From Karstenula rhodostoma CBS 690.94 (taxonomy: Eukaryota; Ascomycota; Dothideomycetes; Pleosporales; Didymosphaeriaceae): a stretch of 64,000 nucleotides of DNA. The notes beneath the pieces were generated by a model. It worked only from the letters and a program-made list of their open reading frames with translations. It did not search any database and was not told the DNA's origin. This document shows positions 35,600 through 48,500 of this stretch, one piece after another. Positions within the stretch are counted from its first letter, which is position 1. Each line of letters opens with the position of its first letter. The translations under genes and the position numbers were made by a program. The stretch covers positions 1,331,267 through 1,395,266 of the forward strand of contig MU001509.1 of NCBI GenBank assembly GCA_010093485.1, given 5' to 3'.

Positions 35600-38500
35600 T
35601 TTACTACTTAAATATACCCTCTTAGGTTCTTCTATTATACTAAAAGCCTTCTTTATTTAATAAAGCTATAAGTAATTTAACTATTCTAGTTACTTAGACC
35701 TAGCTTATTAATTAAACGAGCTAGCCTTATTAGTTTATAAGCTTATATTTCTAAGTAAACTCTAAAGGTATCTAGTCTAAAATAAATCTAGATAGTCTAA
35801 TAGTCCCCTTAATTAAGGATAATTATCCTATTTAACTAGTTATTCTAGAGGAACTATACTAACTAGTTACTTTAGACAATCTTAAAAATTATAAGTAGGA
35901 GCTTAAATTATATAAGAAGGATAAGGAAAGCTATATTTTAAGAATTATAGAATATTATACTATAGTCTCTAACTAGTAAACGTGTTATTCTAAGCTATAA
36001 AATCTCTAGAACTAGGTTTATACTACTATCTTCTAAAATTTCCTTACTCTAGTAATAATTAATATAGTTAAAGATAATAAATCTACCTTATAATATCTAC
36101 TTTATATACTAAAAAATAATCTAGCGCCTACTAAAAAAGTAACTAAGAATCTTATTTAAATATAGTATTATACTTATCTTAATAAAGTAAAGAGTAGATA
36201 GTAGAACCTAAAAATCTAGTTTAAAAAATAGTAGCTTTTTTACTATAAAACAATTATATACTTAGTTAAAGAAACTAAAGAAGTACTTATAACCTATAAT
36301 TTTCTTAAAACTTTAGGCGAGAAGATTGCCCCTAAGTAGTCCTACTTAATTAAATAATAAATCCTACTTAATAAGACGCTTAGAAGGCCTATAATAATAC
36401 TTTCTAAAATTAGAAAGATATTTTTAACACTAATCTAGGAATAATTATTCTACCCTAATTATAAAAGGACTAGTATCTATATAATATTTAGTAGTTAGAT
36501 TACTAAGCCTAGTAGGGAATTATCTAATAATATATAGAATAATAATTATTTTAACTACCCCTATAAAAATATCTAATATAAATAGTAACTAATTAAATAC
36601 TAATACTTATAGATAGCTATTATTAGTACTCTAATTAATAAACCCTAAGTATTTAACCTTTCTAATAAAGAGTAAAATAAGATTTTAAACTATTTAAAAT
36701 TTCTATAATAGTTAAAGCTATAGACTAAGATTAATAGCGCTAATTAGAAAATAAGTAATAAAAAGTAGCTTACTATTAACTATCCTAGTAGTATTATAGT
36801 AGCTCTTATTAATCTAATTAACCTTTTAAGTAAAGTCTCTAAGAATAGAATCTATAATATAATATAGAATCCTTACCTATTTTCTAGAAGTATAATTCTA
36901 GATAGTATAGTTACTATTTACCTTATTAATAATTAGAACCTTCTAGTTACTAGTTCTTTTAAGAAAGCGACTATAGAAGACTAAGTTAAAATAAAAACTT
37001 AAGCTCTATCTATCTTAGAAATAGGAAATTACCTAATTAAGAATATTCTTTATAGTAAGAATAAGAAATAATTAGAGAATTTACTACTTAAAAATATAAA
37101 GGTAGTTAAGAACTTTTATATAAATATTATCTTAAAAGCTTAACTTAAAAAAGTTAGTATTTAGTATCTTGGCTTAGATAATACCCTAAGGATTAGAATA
37201 ATTAAATAAAGTATTATAATAGTAGATCTATAGTATAAGTATAACCTTACTTTTCTTAAATATAAGCCTATATACTCTTATCCTACTATTATAAATATAA
37301 TTTAACTATTTAAATTATTAAGAGAGAATATCTCCTACTTAGATAGTAAAGAACTATAGTATAAGTAATTAGAATACCTTAGGAAAAAGGCTTTATAAGC
37401 TCTGGTTTCCAGCGCACGCAGCGTATTAATTAAAGGAATATAATAATAAAAATATAAGTATTATATAGTTATATATATAAGTAAAATAATCTTATAATAA
37501 CTATATAAGTATTTACTATATCTATTCTATTATATTATATAGGACCTATTTAATATAGAGTAAGGGTAAATACTTAAATTCTAAATTCTTATAATAAAGG
37601 AAGAATTTAGTAGAAAGTTCTATAATTTTAATCTATAAGGGAAAATACTTTTAAAGATTCTATAATTAATAAAACGCCTATTAACCTTTATAAAGAATAA
37701 ATACTAGCTCTAAATTATATAAATCTAGTAAAATAATAATATAATAATACTCCTATAGTAAGGGATATCACAATATAAGGAATAGATAATTAAAAAAAAA
37801 ATTATAATTAACCCTTTACTACCTTATATATATAAAACTAATAGTTTAGTAGAGTAAGCTAGAAAAGAGCTAATTAAATAAATAGTAAAGATAAAGTCTA
37901 GTATAAATCTACTAATAAAGCTATAGCTAGAGATTATAGATATAGTAGTCTAGCTATATAATATAAGTCTAAGCGTAGTATATAGCTTCTAATTACTAAA
38001 TAAAGTATTAGATAATTAATTCTAATAGTACTTTTAGTACTATAAGCTAGTAATTATATAATATATAATAGTAAATCTCTACCTAGACTAGAGTAGGATT
38101 TACACCTATAGATACTAAGTATATCCTCTAATAAAGGATCGCAAAGCTAGGTATAATAGAAGGGGATTTAAAATGAATCTAAGAGCTTATATTAGGTATT
38201 TAATAGACTATTAAGCTTTTAATATCTATAGAATATAAGTTTCTATACTTAATTAAGTAATTATAACTAGAAATATTATATTTAATAAGATAATCTTTTA
38301 CTAGGGAGTATATAAAGTTAAGTTCCTAAAGGTAGAAATTTTAAGAATTATAGAAAGTATTTATAAAAATAAGGTTAATAATCTAGAAAATATATTTAAT
38401 ATAATTAATTTTACTTCTAGCTTAAATAAGTATATAAGTACTATAAGAATTAAGAATACTAAGTAACTACTTAGGGGTAAAGGATTAGAGTAGATAGATT

Positions 38501-40720
38501 TTAAGAATAGCTAGCTAAAGAATTAGAAAGTAATAATACTAACTACTATATAAGCTATAGGTATAGCTAGCTAGTAGCTAGGAATTTATATAGACTAAAA
38601 TTTAAGTATAGGACTTATAACCCTAGATATAATATTATAGCTAGATATTATAGAGACTAATTAATATAATTATAAGGATACTAGAAGCTACTAGAATTAG
38701 AATTTAACTAGAAGAGCTAGTAAACTAGAGTCTTAGAATAATACTTCTCTAGAGTAGGAGCTTTAAAACCCTACTACTACCTCTTAACCTAGTAAAACTA
38801 ACTCTATACTACTAGATAAAGTAAAAAATCTATTAATAAACTAAAAGTAATAGTATATCTTCCCTATAGTAAGTAGAGTAAGTAGATAACTTTAAGAAGA
38901 GGTACCTAAAATTAACTAACTAATAAGTAGGTATTTACTAGTTTAAAGGTTAAGATAATAAGATATAGATTATAATAATTAGCTAAGGGGTAAATTAAAT
39001 TTTAGTATATATATACTAATAGTAGATCTATTTTTAAAAAATAGTTTTTAGATTAACTTTATATATATATTTATACTAGGAGTAGATAAAATCTAGAATA
39101 AGTATAAAGGCTATAAGATACTAAATATAGTAGTTATAGTAGCTATACTTAAAAAACTAAAACTAGTAATATTACTAGCTTATCTATATAGAGATAAGCT
39201 ACTACTAGAACTAATACTCTAGAAATATCTACTTTTCTATCCTCTAGAAAAGCTATTTAAGTAGGCTATAATTAAAGAGATTACTACCCTATAGTAGAAA
39301 GGAACTTAAATAAAGCTACCCTAATTATAAGTAATAGGATATCTACTTTTATTAAAATAGGTATTTATATATAAGCTTAATTAGAATAGTTAGTTTAAAA
39401 ACTATAAAGCTTATATTATAGTTAGAGGGAATTTTTAACTAAAGGATATCCTATACTTAACCTATACTACTATACTTATAGTAAGGTTATTCTAAGTAGT
39501 AATAGTAATTACTATAGAGTTTAACCTTAAGATTAAATAATATAATATTATAGGAGTATTCCTAAATACTATAATTATAGTAGATAATCCTATAACCTAT
39601 AAACTTCTAAATAGGTTTAAAATACTAGAAATATATATAAGATTAAATTAAGCTCTTTATAATTTAAGAGACTTACTACTTCTCTAATATAAAGAGTTTT
39701 CCCGCTCGCTTAAAACTAAAGGGCTTAAAACTTTAAAAAAAAAGCCTTATTTATTCCTTTTTAGAGATTAGAAAATTCTAGTACTATTCTATATAGATAA
39801 TATACTACTTCTATATTATAATAACTATAGAGAGTAAGCTTAAATACTATAGAATAAGGTTATAAATAAATATAAGATTAAAGATAAGAGACTAGTTAAG
39901 TAGTTTCTTAGAATATAAGTAATTAGAGACTAAAATAATTAGATAATTATACTTATATATAATATATATATTAATAAGATTATAAAAAGATTTAAATTTT
40001 ATAAAGCTAGTAGCTTCCTACCTACTCCTCTCTTAATTAATAAGCTTAAAAAGAGTAAAAATAAAGTATTACTATAATAGATTAAGAGTTATTAAGAAAA
40101 GGTTAGATTAGTATTATATATAGTAATTATACTGCGATTAGATATTATATTTACTATATTAAAGCTATCCTTCTTTCTTACTAACCTAAATATAAAGTAT
40201 AAAGTAGTAGTTAATTAAGTAATTCTATACCTCTATAGAATATACTAGAAAGTAATTTAGTTTAGTAGATATAATAGTCTAGATCTACTTATCTATAGAG
40301 ATATATCTTTTATAGATAATTTACTAATAAGATAATTATTCTATAAGTATATTACTTTACTATTTAGTAGCACTATTCTATAGAAAATAGCTTACTAAAG
40401 TATAATTATAACTTTAACTATAGAAGTAGAGCTTCTTACTCTAGAGTATATTAATAAAGAAGTAATAGCTTTAAAGTATTTCTTTACTAAACTTATATTA
40501 AACTTAGGATTACTCTAGTAAATCTATTATAATAACTAGTAGATAATTAGACTAGTAATTAGAAAAAATAAAAGAATTACTATATACTTTTACTATATTA
40601 ATATCTAGAATATATAGCTATAATAAGAGTATATAAAGAGATTATTTAAGATTTTATATCTTAAAATAAGTAAAATACCTATAGATAGTTTAATAAAAGT
40701 ACTATTAAAGTAGTAGTTTA
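35600..40720 (+). pseudogene. Copia copy C gag-pol pseudogene (reference for the family)
   Basis: One long + strand reading with only RIP-type interruptions. The integrase zinc-finger region lies around 37380-37500, in part unmutated. An RT motif N-x-A-L-Y-x-L (39640-39660) is followed by the catalytic Y-V-D-D, now Y-I-D-N, at 39790-39801. RNase H shows T-x-E-x-E-L-L (40417-40437) and I-Y-C-D-N-Q, now I-Y-Y-N-N-stop, at 40522-40539. The order integrase before RT-RNase H identifies Ty1/copia. Gag occupies roughly 35.7-37.2 kb. No intact frame remains. Confidence 0.88.
37401..37423. other. Lightly mutated GC-rich island in copia copy C
   Basis: Bases such as 'ctggtttccagcgcacgcag' stand intact where copies B and D read a TA-only version ('ctagtttctagtata' on the element strand). 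Every difference is C to T or G to A, so copy C shows the state before mutation at this spot, inside the integrase zinc-finger region. Confidence 0.85.
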
Positions 40721-40859
40721 CTAGATTTATATAGCTATTTAACTTTTAAGATATAAGTTTTATAATTATAGATTTAAAAAAAGTAAAGTAAGTAGAGATT
40801 TATTAAATTTAATTATAAAAAGCACTTTTTAACTAGAGAATAAAAGAAAAATAAAAGAA

Positions 40860-41986
40860 AAATAAAAGAAATCTATTCTACTTAAATATATTAAGTATCT
40901 AATTAAAGAGCTTATAAAGCTAAGTATACTACTATACTTCTAATATATTAGAGTACCTAGTATATCTATATCTAAAGCTACTCTAATTATAAATAGAAAA
41001 TTTCTTAGTTTTAAAAAACCTACTATAACTATATAAATACTTCTTAAAGTAATTAAAATTAGACTACTATTAATCTATATTATAATAACTAATACTTAGG
41101 CCTACCTTATAGAGCTACTATAAAGTATAGTACTTATAAGAAGTAAATATACTATACTTAAAAATATATATAGTCTTCTATAAGCCTGTCTTTTAGCTAT
41201 TTATAGGGTAGACCTATTAAAAGATAGGTAGAGTAGGGATAGAAGTAGTAAAAGTAGGGATAAAAATAGAAGGAGTAGGGATAGAAGTAGAAATAAAAAG
41301 AGGTAGAAATAAAATAGAAATAGATAGAGTAGGGATAAGAGTAGAGGGAATAGAAAAAAAGTTAGGTATTAAGTAGAAGTTCTATAAAGGTATAAGAAAG
41401 GTTTTTTAATCTTTATTTTAATTCTTTAGTATAGCTTAAATATACTACTATAAATAATTAACTTTATAAGCCTATATATAGTTAGTAAAAATCTAAATAA
41501 TAAAAAAAATAAGAGAAACTTATACTAGAGTTTAGATTATTATAGAATAGGATAAAGTATATTATATATATAGCTAAGAATAGTAAATTATAATAATTAG
41601 TAAAGCTTAACTAGATAAATAGAAAATCTAGCTTATATTAGTTTATATAAGTATATATAATAGTAAAAATAGTATCTAGTCTACTAGTTTATAATATTAT
41701 AGTAGAGGCTATTTAACCTACTATTTAAAATACTTATTAAGTAGTTAAAGTAGCTTATTAGCTAAATAACTCTAATATACTTTTCTTTTATAGCTAGGGG
41801 AGTATATAACACTATTAGAGGAGCTTAGCTAGGAATATAAGAAGTAGACTAAATAAGAGAGTAACTATAATAAGTTATTTAAGGAGTTATAGTAAATCTT
41901 TTAGTAATAGCTATTTATTTAGTTTTAAATTTCTATTTTTATTTAAGTACTTTAGTAATATAAGCTTTAGTAGCGTTATTAGCTAT
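40860..41986 (-). pseudogene. Antisense reading frame in copia copy C
   Basis: Counterpart of the frames at 8246, 22549 and 44316, here on the minus strand because the element is reversed. The start 'atagctaataacgctac' is at 41986-41970. The purine-rich low-complexity stretch on the + strand (41220-41350) corresponds to the Pro/Ser/Thr-coding part. The frame is conserved in position but its protein is unidentified. Confidence 0.4.
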
Positions 41987-42368
41987 CTAAAAAGTATAAG
42001 TAGAGTATTAAAAAGTAAAAGGTAAGAATATATTATAAGATAGGATAATAGGGATAAAAAAGAGAAGTTTAAAAGGTATAAAAGATACCTTTTTATTCTA
42101 CCTACCTCTACTAGTTTATACTATATAATAATTACTTATCTTATTTATTATTACTTACTATACTTAGTTATAAGGCTACTACTATTTATAAGTACTATAC
42201 TAAGTACTAGAAGACTCTTACTCTAGCTAATTAGTATTATAACGCTAATAATAGCGTGATATAAGTAGGAAATTATAGTCTAAGCTATATATTTCTAAAA
42301 GGGAAGCTAATCTAAATAATTAAATTCTACTAGTAGATAAATAATAAGCGCTATTTACCTAGGGGGTA

Positions 42369-42574
42369 TATTAAAAATATAAATAATACTTAGTAATATT
42401 AGGGTTTATAGAGCTCTAATTAGCTATAATAAGGGGTACCTTAACCTAAGTACTAAACTAATTTAGGACGAGTATAGTATATAACTAGCCTTTCTAGTAA
42501 TCTTTTCTTATATAGTAATCTAATTAATTCGCTCCCTAAATAAAGGGATATTCGAGCTCCTTTTCTCTACTATA
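42369..42574 (+). repeat. Copia copy C, 3' LTR (206 bp)
   Basis: Starts 'tattaaaaatataaa' after the purine tract and ends 'ttctctactata' before AATTA. It keeps 'attcgagctcc' and 'taggacgagtat', bases lost in most other LTRs of the family. Confidence 0.93.
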
Positions 42575-43729
42575 AATTATTAAAGGCTTTTTAGTATATA
42601 AATATATATTATATACAATCACTATAAGGGTAGATAAATTAATAAAGTAAAGGGGATAAAAAGATATATTATACTTAGTATATAAAATAGAACTAGAAAG
42701 ATAAAATAAGAAAACTATAAAGATCTTTATATTCTAGAGAAAATTTAAGAAATAAATTAAAATTATATTTAGTAAAGTAAATAAAAAATAATAGGCTAAA
42801 TAATTTATCTAATATATTAAGTAAATAGGATTAGCTAGTAAATACTCTACTATATTCTAATAGCTCTAGGCTAAAATTAATTAAAATAATACTCTACTAT
42901 AGGTAGCCTACTATAATAGCTTAAAGAAACTAGTTAAAAATAAACTACTCTATTATAAGAAGCCTAATAGTCTAGAAGCCCTAATTAAACTAGTAGTATA
43001 AATTAACTATTAATTATATAAATAATAGCTAGAAAAGAAAGAATCTACTAAACTAGTATTTAGTTTAAAAGCTAATATATAGAAGCTATATTATAAGTAA
43101 AAGGATTATAATAGAGATATAATTATAAAAAATAAAGTCTATAAAAAAAAAAAAATAAACTTTATAGTAAAAGAAGTAAAATAATATCTAATAATAATAC
43201 TTTAAAAATAAAGCTTATCTAAACTATAAAAAGAAAAGATACTTTAAAACTAAATATTCTTTTAAAAAGTTCTAGAGTAAGTAAGTCTAAATAATAAAAG
43301 TAGCTATAATAATACTATAGTCTAGAACTCTTATACTACTATAAGAGGATAATATAGAAAATAACTCTAATTTCTCTAAGTTACTAAAGGAAGTTTAAGA
43401 AATAACTAATAAAAAGGATATTATAAATTAAATTTTATAAAATCTATATTAAGTATATAAAAGTAATAAATACTTTATACTAGTCTATAACTATAAGATT
43501 AGAATTATAGATATAAATACTAATAGAATATACTATTAAATAAAAGGATAATAAGAAAGTATTCTAGTATCTATATAGTAAATCTAAATTAATAATAATT
43601 ATTTAAAAATTAAATAGTAGTATTATAACTATAATAGCTATAAATACTATAAGGAAAAGAAAACTAATATAACTAAGGCCCCTAAATAACTAGACTATAA
43701 GAAACTTCTAAAAGAAAACTATTTAGAAG
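42575..43729 (+). pseudogene. Gypsy G1 gag remnant, second part
   Basis: Lys/Glu/Asn-rich + strand reading interrupted by family A copy 9 and ending at copia copy D. Near 43622-43665 a Tyr/His-spaced cluster resembles a CCHC knuckle with its Cys codons converted, but the last Cys is not evident. It continues after copia D at 50960. Confidence 0.5.
42603..42674 (-). mobile_element. Family A short retroposon, copy 9 (72 bp, shortest)
   Basis: Only the tail-proximal 72 bp are present, flanked by a 12-bp duplication TTAGTATATAAA (42591-42602, 42675-42686). The perfect duplication shows it inserted in this truncated form. Second tail subtype ('acaatcactataaggg'). Confidence 0.9.
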
Positions 43730-43935
43730 TATAGTAGAGAAAAGAAGCTTAAATATTCCTTTATTTAGGGAGCGAATTAATTAGATTACTCTATAAGAAA
43801 AAATTACTAGAAAGGCTAGTTATATACTATACTTATCCTAAATTAGTTTAGTACTTAGGTTAAGGTACCCCTTATCGTGGCTAATTAAAGCTCTATAATC
43901 CCTAATATTATTAAGTATTATTTATATTCTTAATA
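43730..43935 (-). repeat. Copia copy D, 3' LTR (206 bp)
   Basis: Starts 'tatagtagagaaaag' and ends 'attcttaata' on the + strand, with the element's purine tract just beyond ('taccctctagg'). Confidence 0.93.
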
Positions 43936-44315
43936 TACCCTCTAGGTAAATAGCGCTTATTATTTATTTACTAGTAGAATTTAATTATTTAGATTAGCTT
44001 CCCTTAGAAATATATAGTTTAAACTATAATTTCCTACTTATATTATACTATTATTAGCGTTATAATACTAATTAACTAGAGTAAAAGTCTCCTAGTACTT
44101 AGTATAGTACTTATAAATAGTAGTAGCCTTATAACTAGATATAGTAAATAATAGTAAATAAGGTAAGTAATTATTATATAGTATAAACTAGTAGAGGTAG
44201 ATAGAATAAGAAAATATCTTTTATATCTTTTAAACTTTTCTTCTTTATTCCTATTATTCTATTTTATAGTATATTCTTACCTTTTACTTTTTAATACTCT
44301 ACTTATACCTTTTAA

Positions 44316-45430
44316 ATAGCTAATAATACTACTAAAGCTCGCGCTACTAAAGTATATAAATAAGAAGAAAAACTTAAAACTAAATAAGTAGTTACTACTA
44401 AAAGATTTACTATAATTTCTTAAATAACTTATTATAGTTATTCTTTTACTTAGTCTACTTTCTATACTTTTAGCTAAGCTCCTTTAATAGTATTATATAC
44501 TCTCCTAGCTATAGAAGAAGAGTATATTAGGGCTATTTAGCTAATAAGCTACCTTAACTACTTAATAAGTACCTTAAATAGTAGGTTAAATAGCCTCTAT
44601 TATAATATTATAAATTAGTAGACTAGATACTACTTTTACTATTATATATACTTATATAAATTAATATAAACTAGATTTTCTACTTATCTAGTTAAGCTTT
44701 ACTAATTATTATAATTTACTATTCCTAGCTATATATATAATATACTTTATCCTATTCTATAATAATTTAAACTCTAGTATAAACTTTCTTTATCTTTCTT
44801 ATTATTTAGATTTTTACTAACTATATATAGGCTTATAAGGTTAATTATTTATAGTAGTATATTTAAGCTATACTAAAAGATTAGAATAAGGGTTAAAAGA
44901 CTTTTTTTATATCTTTATAAAACTTTTATTTAATAACTAGCTCTCTTTTTACTTCCTCTACTTCTATTCTTACTTTATCTATTTCTATTCTACTTTTATC
45001 TACTTCTATTTCTACTTTTATTCCTACTTTTTCTATTCTTATCCCTACTTCTACTACTTTTATTCCTACTTTACCTACTTTTTAGTAGGTCTATCCTATA
45101 AATAGCTAGGAGATAGACTTATAGGAAGTTATATATACTTTTAAATATAGTATACCTACTTTTTATAAGTACTATACTTTATAGTAGCTTTATAAGGTAG
45201 GCCTAAATATTAGTTATTATAGTATAGATTAGTAGTAGCCTAATTTTAATTACCCTAAGAAGTATCTATATAGTTATAGTAGATTTTTTAAAACTAAGGA
45301 ATTTTTTATTTATAGTTAGGGTAGCTTTAGATATAGGTATACTAGGCGCTCTAATATATTAGAAGTATAGTAGTATACTTAGCTTTATAAGCTCTTTAAT
45401 TAAATATTTAATATATTTAAGTAGGATAGA
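44316..45430 (+). pseudogene. Antisense reading frame in copia copy D
   Basis: Starts 'atagctaataatactac' 586 bp from the LTR edge. 'gctcgcgctact' is unmutated here, so Ala and Arg codons of the N-terminal region can be read directly. It lacks about 8 bp present in copies A and B near 44433, which shifts the frame in this copy. The low-complexity stretch is at 44940-45080. Confidence 0.4.
44940..45080. repeat. Low-complexity pyrimidine tract in copia copy D
   Basis: An imprecise repeat of 'ctacttctatt'-like units, nearly pure pyrimidine plus A on the + strand. It occurs at the same place in A (8880-9015), B (23180-23310) and, as a purine tract, in C (41220-41350), with different unit numbers. 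Confidence 0.75.
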
Positions 45431-45581
45431 TTTCTTTTATTTTTCCTTTATTTTTCTTTTATTCTCTAGTTAAAAAGTACTTTTTATAATTAAATCTAAT
45501 AAATTTTTACTTACTTTACTTCTTCTATATCTATAATTATAAAACTTATATTTTAAAGGTTAAGTAGTTTTATAAATCTTA

Positions 45582-48500
45582 TAAACTACTATTTTAATAG
45601 CGCTTTTATTAAACTATCTATAGGTATTTTATTTATTTTAAAATATAAAACCTTAAATAATCCCTTTATATACTCTTATTATAGCTATATATTCTAGATA
45701 TTAATATAGTAAAGGTATATAGTAATTTTTTTATTTTTTCTAATTATTAGTTTAATTATTTACTAGTTATTATAGTAGATTCGCTAGAGTAATCCTAAGT
45801 CTAGTATAAGTTTAGTAAAGAAGTACTTTAAAACTATTACTTCTTTACTAATATACTCTAGAATAAGAAGCTCTACTTCTATAGTTAAAGTTATAATTAT
45901 ACTTTAGTAAGCTACCTTCTATAGAATAGTACTACTAAATAGTAGAGTAATATACCTATAGAATAATTATCTTATTAGTAGATTATCTATAAAAGATATA
46001 TCTCTATAGATAAGTAGGTCTAGACTATTATATCTACTAAACTAAATTACTTTCTAGCGCGTTCTATAGAAGTATAGAATTACTTAATTAACTACTACTT
46101 TATATTTTATACTTAGGTTAGTAAGGAAGAAGGATAGCTTTAATATAATAAATATAATATCTAGTTATAGTATAATTACTATATATAATACTAATCTAAC
46201 CTTTTCTTAATAACTCTTAATCTACTATAGTAATACTTCGCCTTTACTCTTTTTAAGCTTATTAATTAAGAGAGGAGTAGGTAGGAAGCTACTAGTTTTA
46301 TAAAACTTAAATTTTTTTATAATTTTATTAATATATATATTATATATAAGTATAATTATCTAATTATCTTAATCTCTAATTACTTATACTCTAAAAAACT
46401 ACTTAACTAGTCCCTTATCTTTAATCTTATATTTATTTATAACCTTATTCTATAGTATTTAAGCTTACTCTCTATAGTTATTATAATATAGAAGTAGTAT
46501 ATTATCTATATAGAATAGTACTAGGATTTTTTAATCTCTAGAAAGAAATAAATAAGGCTCTTCCTTTAAAGTTTTAAGCCCTTTAGCTCTAAGCGAGCGG
46601 GAAAACTCTTTATACTAGAGAAGTAGTAAGTCTCTTAAATTATAGAGAGCTTAATTTAATCTTATATATATTTCTAGTATCTTAAACCTATCTAGAAGTT
46701 TATAGGTTATAGGATTATCTATTATAATTATAGTATTTAGGAATACTTCTATAATATTATATTATTTAATTTTAAGGTTAAACTCTATAGTAATTACTAT
46801 TACTACTTAGAATAATCTTACTATAAGCGTAGTAGTATAGATTAAGTATAGGGTATTCTTTAGTTAAAAGTCTCCTCTAACTATAATATAAATTTTATAG
46901 TTCTTAAACTAACTATTCTAATTAAGTTTATATATAAATACCTATTTTAATAGAAATAGGTATTTTATTATTTATAATTAGGATAGCTTTATCTAAGTTC
47001 CTTTCTACTATAGGGTAGTAATCTCTTTAATTATAGCCTACTTAAATAACTTTCCTAGAGAATAGGAAAGTAGATATTTCTAGAATATTAGTTCTAGTAG
47101 TAGCTTATCTCTATATAAATAAGCTAGTAATATTACTAGTTTTAATTTCTTAAGTATAGCTACTATAATTACTATATTTAGTATCTTATAGCCTTTATAC
47201 TTATCCTAAATTTTATCTACTCCTAGTAGAAATATATATATAAAGTTAATCTAAAAACTATCTTTTAAAGATAGATCTACTATTAGTATATATATACTAA
47301 AATTTAATCTACCCTCTAATTAATTATTATAATCTATATCTTATTATCTTAACCTTTAAACTAGTAAATATCTATTTATTAGTTAGTTAATTTTAGGTAC
47401 CTCTTCTTAAAGTTATCTACTTACCCTATTTATTATAGGGAAGATATACTATTACCTTTAGCTTACTAGTAGATTTTCTATTTTATCTAGTAGTATAGAG
47501 TTAGTTATACTAGATTAAGAGATAGTAGTAGGGTTTTAAAGCTCTTACTCTAGAGAAGTATTATTCTAAGACTCTAGTTTACTAACTCTTCTAGTTAAAT
47601 TCTAATTCTAGTAGCTCCTAATATCCTTATAATTATATTAATTAGTCCCTATAATATCTAGCTATAGTATTATATCTAGGGTTATAAGTTCTATACTTAA
47701 ATCTTAGCCTATATAAATTTCTAGCTACTAGCTAGCTATACTTATAGCTTATATAGTAGTTAATATTATTACTTCCTAATTCCTTAGCTAGCTATTCTTA
47801 GAATCTATCTACTCTAATCTTTCTCTCCTAAGTAGTTACTTAGTATTCTTAATTTTTATAGTACTTATATACTTATTTAAGCTAGAAGTAAGATTAATTA
47901 TATTAAATATATTTTCTAGATTATTAACCTTATCCTTATAAATACTTTTTATAATTTTTAAAACTTCTACCTTTAGAAGCTTAACTTTATATACTCCCTA
48001 GTAGAAGATTATCTTATTAAATATAATATTCCTAGTTATAATTACTTAATTAAGTATAGGAATCTATATTCTATAGATATTAAAAGTTTAATAGCCTACT
48101 AAATACCTAATATAAACTCTTAGATTTATTTTAAATCCCCTTCTATTATACCTAGCTTCGCGATCCTTTATTAGAGGATATACTTAGTATCTATAGGTAT
48201 AAATCCTACTTTAGTCTAGATAGAAATCTACTATTATATATTATATAATTACTAGCTTATAATACTAAAAGTACTATTAGAACTAGCTATCTAATACTTT
48301 ATTTAGTAATTAGAAATTATATACTATACTTAGACTTATATTATATAGCTAGACTACTATATTTATAATCTCTAACTATAGCTTTATTAGTAGATTTATA
48401 CTAGACTTTATCTTTACTATTTATTTAATTAGCTCTTTTCTAGCTTACTCTACTAAACTATTAGTTTTATATATATAAGGTAGTAAAGGATTAATTATAA

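Larger units (their letters stand above)
35348..42574 (+). mobile_element. Ty1/copia retrotransposon, copy C (7227 bp, RIP-dead)
   Basis: Complete copy, the only one on the + strand, target duplication AATTA (35343-35347, 42575-42579). LTRs are 206 bp. The polypurine tract 'cctaggggg' at 42358-42366 immediately precedes the 3' LTR, which fixes the orientation, and RT and RNase H read in the same direction. It carries a tiny lightly mutated island at 37401-37423. It is nested within the gag of gypsy G1. Confidence 0.95.
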
